Of a stretch of 64,000 nucleotides of DNA, positions 58,246-64,000 are shown in pieces. The stretch covers positions 124,001-188,000 of the forward strand of contig NZ_BDAZ01000025.1 in assembly GCF_001612725.1 (NCBI RefSeq), in the 5' to 3' direction. The translations under genes and the position numbers were made by a program. The notes under the pieces were generated by a model. That model searched no databases. It saw only the letters and a program-made list of their open reading frames with translations, and was not told where the DNA came from. Source of the DNA: Nocardia anaemiae NBRC 100462. Lineage in GTDB: Bacteria > Actinomycetota > Actinomycetes > Mycobacteriales > Mycobacteriaceae. The stretch's first letter is position 1. Every line of letters begins with the position of its first letter.

Positions 58246-60758
58246 ACACCACCATCGCCAGTCCCGAACAGGGATGGCTGGGCCGGATGCTGCTCGCACC
58301 CGGCACGAGGCTGGGTGATCTCGCCGAGACGATCGAGCACGCCGTCTTGTCCCCAGCCGCCATCGTGGGCGTGCTGGCAGCGGCCGGTGCGCTCGCCGCG
58401 GCGCGAGCACTCGTGCGGCTGCGGCACCGCCGGCTGGGTGCCCGTGCTCGCCAGATCACCGTGCTCACCCCGCCCGAGGTCGACGCGAAAGGCGCGCTCG
58501 CGTTCTGGTCGCACCTGATCGGGCAACTCCGCCCGGCCTGGGCGCGGCTGCTGTTGGGGCAACCGCATCTCGGGTTCGAGTACACCGTCACTCCCGAGGA
58601 CGGGGCCGCGATCCGGCTCTGGGTCCCCGGTGCCATCCCACCCGGGTTGATCGAACGCGCCGTCGCCTCGGCGTGGCCCGGCGCGCACACCGACACCAGC
58701 AAGACCACCCGACCACCGCTGCCCGACCCCACGGACGGCACCCGGCGGATCATGGCGGGCGGTGAATTGCGGTTGGGCCGCCGCGAAGGGTTGCCACTGC
58801 GCACCGACTACAGCGGTGATCTCGTGCGGGACCTGATCACCGCCGCTGACGACCTCGCACCAAGGCAGGCCGCGTGCGTGCAGATCCTCGCCCGCCCGGT
58901 CACCGGCCGCCGCGTCGCCCGCACCGCCGGGGCCAACGGGGCACCGGCCGGGTTCGTGAGAGCACTACTGCGCGACGTGTTGAACCTGATCACGCCAGGC
59001 CCTCTCACCCGTTCCCCGCGCACCGGTGGCGCGGCGGACGGGCGGACAGGTGACCGGCAAACCACGATGGAATACACCGCCGCCGCACGCGCGGCAGCGG
59101 GGAAAGCGCGCGGCCCGCACTGGGAAACCGTCGTGCGCTACGCGGTCTCGATCCCGCTACCCCCGGACGCCGATCCTGATGCCGTGTCCCAGGCGCGGGC
59201 GGTGGCACGCGGACGCACGGACGCTTTGGCGACGGTGTTCGGGGCCTGCACCGACCACAACTACTACCGGCGACGTCGCCGCCTGCGGCTCGCCCGGCTG
59301 CTGGGCGAGCGGCGACTCGGGCGCGGGGACGTGCTCTCGGTGCCTGAGTTGGCCTCGATCGCGCACCTGCCCACCGACGACGGGCTACCCGGGCTGCAAC
59401 GCGCCGGAGCCCGCGCCCTGTCCCCCGCGCCCCAGATCCCCACGAGTGGTCCCCACACGAAACCCCTCGGTGTCGCCGACACCGGCGCTCGCCGCCCGGT
59501 CGCGGTCAAGGTCTCCGACGCCCGCCATCACCTGCACATCCTCGGCCCCACCGGCGTAGGGAAATCCACACTGCTGGCGCGGATGATTCTCGATGACGCC
59601 GAGGCCGGGCGCGGGACGATCGTCATCGACCCGAAAGGCGACCTCGTCACCGATGTGCTCTCGCGGCTGCCGCGCCGCCTCGGTGATCGGGTGGTGTTGT
59701 TCGATGCCGACTCCACCGCTCCGCCACCGTGTGTGAACCCTCTCGACATCGGACGGATCGGGCGCGCGGGCCTGGATTTGGCGGTGGACAACCTCGTCAC
59801 CGTGTTCCACCGCATCTTCAGCCAATGGTGGGGGCCACGCACCGACGACATCATGCGCGCGAGCCTGCTCACCCTATGCGCCCAACCCGGCACCCCCACC
59901 CTCGCCGACCTACCCCGCCTACTGACCGAACCCGCCTTCCGCAACCGCGTCACCCGCACCACCACCGACCCACTGCTGCGGGGATTCTGGGACAGCTACG
60001 AACAACTCACCGACACCGGCCGCGCCCAGTTGATCGGCCCACTGTTGAACAAACTTCGTGCGTTCCTGCTACGGCCGTTCGTGCGCTCAGCGATCGCGGG
60101 CGGCCCGTCCACCGTCGAATTCGCCGACATCCTCGACCACGGCGGGATCTGCCTCGCCCGGTTGCCGAAAGGATCCCTCGGCGAGGAAACCAGCCGCCTG
60201 GTCGGCTCCCTGCTCGTCGCCCGCACCTGGCAGGCCGTCACCGCTCGCGCCCGCATCCCGGCCTCCGACCGCGCCGACGCGAGTTTGGTGCTGGACGAGG
60301 CGCAGAACTTTTTGAACCTGTCGACCCCGGTCGAGGACATGCTCGCCGAGGCCCGCGGACTGCGGCTGTCGCTGTCCCTCGCGCACCAGAACCTCGGTCA
60401 GCTCTCCCGCGAGCTGCGCGACGGCATCTCGGCCAACGCCCGCAACAAAATCATCTTCGCCGTGTCCCCCGACGACGCGCGTGATCTGGCCCGCCACACC
60501 AGCCCGTGGCTGTCCGAGCACGACCTGACCCATCTCGACGCCTTCCACGCCGCCGCGCGGCTGCTGGTCGACGGGCAGAACGCGCGACCGTTCACCCTCA
60601 CCACCCGCCCGCTGCCCGCGCCGACTCCTGGTCGCGCTCGCGAGATCGCCGCTGCCGCCCGCGACCGTCTCACCACACCCGCCAACCCCGCGCCCGGCGG
60701 CAAACCTGCCGTCGCCAGCGGCTCGGCATCCACTCGGCGCGACCCCCGCCACCCCTAG
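58242..60758 (+). CDS. VirD4/TraG-type coupling ATPase
   Basis: An 838-residue T4SS coupling protein. An N-terminal membrane helix (AAIVGVLAAAGALAAARALVRL) anchors it. Walker A is GPTGVGKSTLLA near 436, followed by IVIDPKGDLV, and Walker B is ASLVLDEAQNFLN near 683. Helical and ATPase parts match TraG/TraD-type proteins that bring the DNA-relaxase complex to the channel. The GTG start at 58242 overlaps the methyltransferase stop. A region at about 160-420 holds Arg/Ala-rich inserts of unknown role. Confidence 0.93.
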   Translation: MNTTIASPEQGWLGRMLLAPGTRLGDLAETIEHAVLSPAAIVGVLAAAGALAAARALVRLRHRRLGARARQITVLTPPEVDAKGALAFWSHLIGQLRPAWARLLLGQPHLGFEYTVTPEDGAAIRLWVPGAIPPGLIERAVASAWPGAHTDTSKTTRPPLPDPTDGTRRIMAGGELRLGRREGLPLRTDYSGDLVRDLITAADDLAPRQAACVQILARPVTGRRVARTAGANGAPAGFVRALLRDVLNLITPGPLTRSPRTGGAADGRTGDRQTTMEYTAAARAAAGKARGPHWETVVRYAVSIPLPPDADPDAVSQARAVARGRTDALATVFGACTDHNYYRRRRRLRLARLLGERRLGRGDVLSVPELASIAHLPTDDGLPGLQRAGARALSPAPQIPTSGPHTKPLGVADTGARRPVAVKVSDARHHLHILGPTGVGKSTLLARMILDDAEAGRGTIVIDPKGDLVTDVLSRLPRRLGDRVVLFDADSTAPPPCVNPLDIGRIGRAGLDLAVDNLVTVFHRIFSQWWGPRTDDIMRASLLTLCAQPGTPTLADLPRLLTEPAFRNRVTRTTTDPLLRGFWDSYEQLTDTGRAQLIGPLLNKLRAFLLRPFVRSAIAGGPSTVEFADILDHGGICLARLPKGSLGEETSRLVGSLLVARTWQAVTARARIPASDRADASLVLDEAQNFLNLSTPVEDMLAEARGLRLSLSLAHQNLGQLSRELRDGISANARNKIIFAVSPDDARDLARHTSPWLSEHDLTHLDAFHAAARLLVDGQNARPFTLTTRPLPAPTPGRAREIAAAARDRLTTPANPAPGGKPAVASGSASTRRDPRHP

Positions 60759-60799
60759 GCCGCTACCGGCTCAAGTGTCCTTGAGAAAGGCTCCCCGCA

Positions 60800-61822
60800 G
60801 TGATGATCGCCCACCCCGATCGGCAAGCCGATCTACGCGCACCACGCCCCGACCGGCCCCGGTCGGGCGACACCGTCGAACTCGTGGCGCGGCTGACCGA
60901 GCGTGACCGCTGGATCCTGCGGATGCTGCACGAGCACCGCGTCCTGACTACCAACCACCTCGCGGAACTGGCCTTTCCGACCCCCAAGATCGCCCTGCGC
61001 CGCCTGTCGCGCCTGCGCACCTACGGTGTCCTGGACCGGTTCCGGCCGTTACGCACCCGAGGCAGCGCCCCCTTCCACTGGGTCCTGGCCCCCGCCGGAG
61101 CCGCCGTGCTGGCCGCGGAAGCCGCAACCAGCGTGCGTGAACTCGGCTACAACCAGCAACGGACCCTCGCCGTCGCCCACAGCCTGCACCTGACCCACAC
61201 CCTCGGCGTCAACGACTGGTTCACGACCCTCACCAGCCACTACCGCCACCACTACCAGGAAGACGGCGGCGGGCGAGTCACGGCGTGGTGGTCCCAGACC
61301 CGCTGTCAGCGGCTGTGGGGCGACCTCGCCCGCCCCGACGCCTTCGGCCGCTACACCCACACCAAGGTGGTGTTGGATTTCTTCCTCGAATACGACCTCG
61401 CCAGCACCGCGCTGCCCCGCGTCGCCGCCAAACTCAACGGCTACAGCGAACTGGCACGCACTACCGGCCTCATCACCCCCGTCCTGTTCTGGGTACCGAC
61501 CGCCCTGCGCGAGACCAACGCCCGCGAGACCGTGCGCCAGACCTGGGAGCGGCTGCCCGACCCCGAGACGGTGCCAGTCGCCACCGCCGCCGCCGAACTC
61601 CTCGCCCCCGTAACCGATCCGAGCCCCGCCGACCGAGTGTGGCTACCCCTCGACACCACCAGCACAAGCCGTCTACACCTGCACGAACTGGCCGACGTGT
61701 GGCCACGCCGCACCCCACCCAACCCAGAATTCGACACCGAGCAGAGCGCGGCCCCCCTCGGCGGACAGATCATGCTCGCCGCACCACCACCACTACGCCC
61801 GCCCACACTCGAGTACTGGTGA
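60800..61822 (+). CDS. replication-relaxation family protein
   Basis: A 340-residue Replic_Relax (PF13814) protein. The winged helix at about 30-100 is LTERDRWILRMLHEHRVLTTNHLAELAFPTPKIALRRLSRLRTYGVLDR. The later block (ARPDAFGRYTHTKVVLDFFLEYDLAST) has the family's D-x-F-x-E-x-D pattern. Relatives occur in conjugative plasmids and elements and are thought to help start replication or transfer at the origin. The frame opens with GTG-ATG, with AGAAAGG upstream. It is 41 bases after the coupling gene. Confidence 0.85.
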   Translation: MMIAHPDRQADLRAPRPDRPRSGDTVELVARLTERDRWILRMLHEHRVLTTNHLAELAFPTPKIALRRLSRLRTYGVLDRFRPLRTRGSAPFHWVLAPAGAAVLAAEAATSVRELGYNQQRTLAVAHSLHLTHTLGVNDWFTTLTSHYRHHYQEDGGGRVTAWWSQTRCQRLWGDLARPDAFGRYTHTKVVLDFFLEYDLASTALPRVAAKLNGYSELARTTGLITPVLFWVPTALRETNARETVRQTWERLPDPETVPVATAAAELLAPVTDPSPADRVWLPLDTTSTSRLHLHELADVWPRRTPPNPEFDTEQSAAPLGGQIMLAAPPPLRPPTLEYW

Positions 61823-61829
61823 GCAGCCG

Positions 61830-62849
61830 ATGCTGGCCAAGGCACTCGGCGCGGGCGGTGCGGCAATCGTGTTTTGCATCGCGGTCATCGCCGCCATAGT
61901 CACCACCGTCATCATCTACGACCAGCCACTACTCGCCCCCGACCCTGCCTCGTCGGCGGGGGCAGGCAGGGCACCGAGCCCGCAAGCGCGAGAAGACATC
62001 CCACCCGAGTTGCTGGTGCTCTACCAGCAGGCCGCGAGTGATTGCCCCGGCCTGGACTGGTCGGTGCTCGCCGCGATCGGCAAGATCGAAACCGACCACG
62101 GCCGCTCACCTCTACCGGGCGTGCAATCCGGGGAGAACTCCGCTGGTGCCGGGGGCCTGATGCAGTTCCTGGAACCGACCTTCCAAGCCGTGGTGGCCCG
62201 GCATCGACTCCCCGACGGCGGGGCCGCCCCGCCCTCGCGCTACAACCCGAGTGACGCCATCCACGCCGCCGCCCACTACCTGTGCGACTCGGGCGCACCC
62301 GCTGATCTGCGCGCGGCGATATTCGCCTACAACCACGCCGACTCCTACGTCGACCAGGTCCTCGACCAAGCCGCCCGCTACCGCACCACCACCGGATCCG
62401 GCGGCGGTGACTGCCACACCCTCGCCGCCGCGAGTCCAGCTGCCGCGCAGGCGATCTCGTTCGCGTGCGGCCAGCTCGGCCAGCCCTATGTGTGGGGCGG
62501 CAACGGCCCCACCGTGAACGGCGGCTGGGACTGTTCCGGGCTCACCCAGGCCGCTTACGCCGCCGCCGGAATCACCCTGCCCCGCACCACCTACGACCAA
62601 ATCCACACCGGCCCCCGCATCCCCGAAAACCAGCTCGCCCCTGGTGATCTCGTGTTCTACGGCACCGCCGACAACAACGTGCACCATGTCGGGCTCTATC
62701 TGGGTGCCGGAAAGATGCTGCACGCACCAACATTCAACGAGCCCGTACAAATCTCGGAATATCGCCGGCGCGGCGATGACTACTACGCCGCTACTCGCCC
62801 CGCCGCCATTCCCCCTGCGGCACAGAGAGATTCCCGATCCGAACCGTAG
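61830..62849 (+). CDS. transglycosylase and NlpC/P60 cell-wall hydrolase
   Basis: A 339-residue wall-degrading enzyme of the conjugation system (VirB1-like role). A membrane helix at 10-30 is followed by a lytic transglycosylase domain (about 60-185) with Glu87 in AAIGKIETDHG and GAGGLMQFLEPTF. An NlpC/P60 peptidase domain follows (about 200-320) with Cys235 in GGWDCSGLT and His286 in VHHVGLYLG. It would open peptidoglycan locally for the channel. Starts 7 bases after the replication-relaxation gene. Confidence 0.93.
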   Translation: MLAKALGAGGAAIVFCIAVIAAIVTTVIIYDQPLLAPDPASSAGAGRAPSPQAREDIPPELLVLYQQAASDCPGLDWSVLAAIGKIETDHGRSPLPGVQSGENSAGAGGLMQFLEPTFQAVVARHRLPDGGAAPPSRYNPSDAIHAAAHYLCDSGAPADLRAAIFAYNHADSYVDQVLDQAARYRTTTGSGGGDCHTLAAASPAAAQAISFACGQLGQPYVWGGNGPTVNGGWDCSGLTQAAYAAAGITLPRTTYDQIHTGPRIPENQLAPGDLVFYGTADNNVHHVGLYLGAGKMLHAPTFNEPVQISEYRRRGDDYYAATRPAAIPPAAQRDSRSEP

Positions 62850-62974
62850 CGCGCGACCACGACCAGCCATTCCGCGAATACCGAACCCTACCCGACCTTT
62901 TTCGAAACGTCTCGGCGACCACGAATCCCGGCACCGGGACACCGACTCCGACCCGGACAGGAGATCGCATCACC

Positions 62975-64000
62975 ATGCGCACCCGCCACCACAGCCACTC
63001 TCGGACCGCCCGCATCCGCCGCTTCGCTCGTGGCCTGCTGTGTGCGGCCGTCGCCACCGCGACCGTCGTCGGGGCCGGTGCCGCCGCCGCAGACCCGACA
63101 CCGGTCCCCGCCGCCGCGAACTGCCCACGCTGGACCGCGCTGCTGGTACCGGGCACATGGGAGACCACCCTGGCCGCCGACCCAGCGCGGCCGGTGGGAA
63201 TGCTGGCACCGGTCGCCCAGGGCCTGGCCGCTCGCTACGGCAGCGATATCGACGTCCGCACCCTGGCCTACACCGCCGACGCCGCCCCCTACACCACCTC
63301 GCAAACCCAAGGCGCACAAGCACTCACCGCCACCCTCGCCCGATTGTGCTCGGGCACGCGAGTGGTGCTCGCCGGCTACTCCCAAGGCGCCGATATCGTC
63401 GGTGACCTCGCCACCGCGATCGGCAACAACCGAGGCCCGATACCCGCCTCCCGAGTCGTCGCGGTCGGACTCCTCTCCGACCCGCGCCGCGACCCCGCCA
63501 CCGCCCAGCTCGGGGATCCCGTGTCCGGCCAGGGCATCGCCGGTCCCCGTTCCCAGGACTTCGGCGTTCTCACCGACCGTGTCCGCAGCGTGTGTGCCGA
63601 GGGTGACCTGTACTGCTCGACCTCGCCCCAGGCATCACCGGCCCTCGCCGCGGTGGGCCGTGCCGTGACCTCCATCCCGGCTCCGGCAGAGGGCGACCCC
63701 GCCCCGGCGGCGGACCGGCCCCCGGCCGGCACTGTGGCACCCACCACCTCCACCTCGCTCCCGGGCTCGACGTCGGCGGCGGTGCCCAGCGCAGGAACGG
63801 GCACGGCGGGGACGCTCCCGGCCTCGACCGGTCAACTGGACCCCTCCCAGGTGCTCGCGCAGGTGGTAACCGTGCTGGGTGGGCTGTCCGGGTTCGCCGC
63901 GAACGTGCCTGCCATCGTCAATGACCTCGCCCAGCTAACCGCGCTCGTCGCCACCGGCGACATCCCCGGCCTGCACCGGGTCGCCGGGGACCTGAACAAC
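62975..64000 (+). CDS. secreted cutinase family esterase (3' end beyond window)
   Basis: The frame is open from the ATG at 62975 (AGGAG upstream) to the window end, 342 residues so far. An Arg-rich signal with a hydrophobic core (LLCAAVATATVVGAGAAA) precedes a cutinase fold with the nucleophile Ser136 in GYSQG and the Asp211 region CAEGDLYC, plus paired Cys as in the family. A long Pro/Thr/Ser-rich linker (about 225-280) then leads to a helical C-terminal segment. Relatives hydrolyse polyester or lipid esters. Its place in a conjugation operon suggests action on mycolate-rich envelopes during mating; that is inference. Confidence 0.88.
   Translation, partial: MRTRHHSHSRTARIRRFARGLLCAAVATATVVGAGAAAADPTPVPAAANCPRWTALLVPGTWETTLAADPARPVGMLAPVAQGLAARYGSDIDVRTLAYTADAAPYTTSQTQGAQALTATLARLCSGTRVVLAGYSQGADIVGDLATAIGNNRGPIPASRVVAVGLLSDPRRDPATAQLGDPVSGQGIAGPRSQDFGVLTDRVRSVCAEGDLYCSTSPQASPALAAVGRAVTSIPAPAEGDPAPAADRPPAGTVAPTTSTSLPGSTSAAVPSAGTGTAGTLPASTGQLDPSQVLAQVVTVLGGLSGFAANVPAIVNDLAQLTALVATGDIPGLHRVAGDLNN

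Overview
The window looks like the chromosome of a Nocardia-like actinobacterium (order Mycobacteriales). The DNA is GC-rich with strong G/C at third codon positions. It holds the set pdtaR, polA, rpsA (S1 tail rich in Ala/Gly) and coaE fused to a GrpB-like domain, which sit close together in mycobacteria, and it carries a cutinase. Here the four genes are spread over about 32 kb because transport, redox and hydrolase genes lie between them.

Positions 1-35,600 read as core chromosome. In order they hold two tandem DUF402 genes, coaE, a Tat-exported phospholipase C, an SPFH protein, rpsA, a methyltransferase, a TetR/SDR divergent pair, a second SPFH gene with a 56-residue ribbon-helix-helix partner, an FAD oxidase divergent from a LysR regulator, and a polar amino acid ABC operon. 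They continue with a decarboxylating-dehydrogenase relative, a 2'-5' RNA ligase-like protein, thioredoxin, a free-standing LeuA-type regulatory domain, polA, three hydrolase-type genes, a branched-chain amino acid ABC operon whose two ATPases are fused, the ANTAR response regulator pdtaR, tRNA-Leu(CAA) and a low-molecular-weight phosphatase. Hairpin terminators mark most of the operon ends.

Positions 35,600-47,500 form an accessory region with lower GC in part and features of antiviral defence. It opens with the domain V of a decayed group II intron and a gene remnant. Then comes a three-gene operon: a STAND/TPR sensor ATPase, a short Fe(II)/2-oxoglutarate dioxygenase, and a HEPN plus zinc-ribbon protein, with a divergent two-helix membrane peptide. 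After these lie a second HEPN-like protein, a small frameshifted gene, a pair made of a HEPN/Toprim-type protein and a PD-(D/E)XK-like nuclease, and an XRE-ImmA/IrrE protease with a co-transcribed partner. About 1.3 kb with no confident gene follows.

From 47,500 to the right edge lies part of an integrated conjugative element: tyrosine integrase, excisionase, then a type IV secretion block read leftwards (PrgI-VirB4 fusion, VirB6-like protein, pilin-like protein, one unknown). A roughly 480-bp divergent control region contains eight direct and four inverted 11-bp repeats next to an AT-rich patch. A rightward block follows: methyltransferase-like protein, DNA methyltransferase, VirD4-like coupling ATPase, replication-relaxation protein, transglycosylase/NlpC cell-wall hydrolase, and a secreted cutinase that runs off the window. 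No relaxase or second attachment site is visible, so the element continues to the right.
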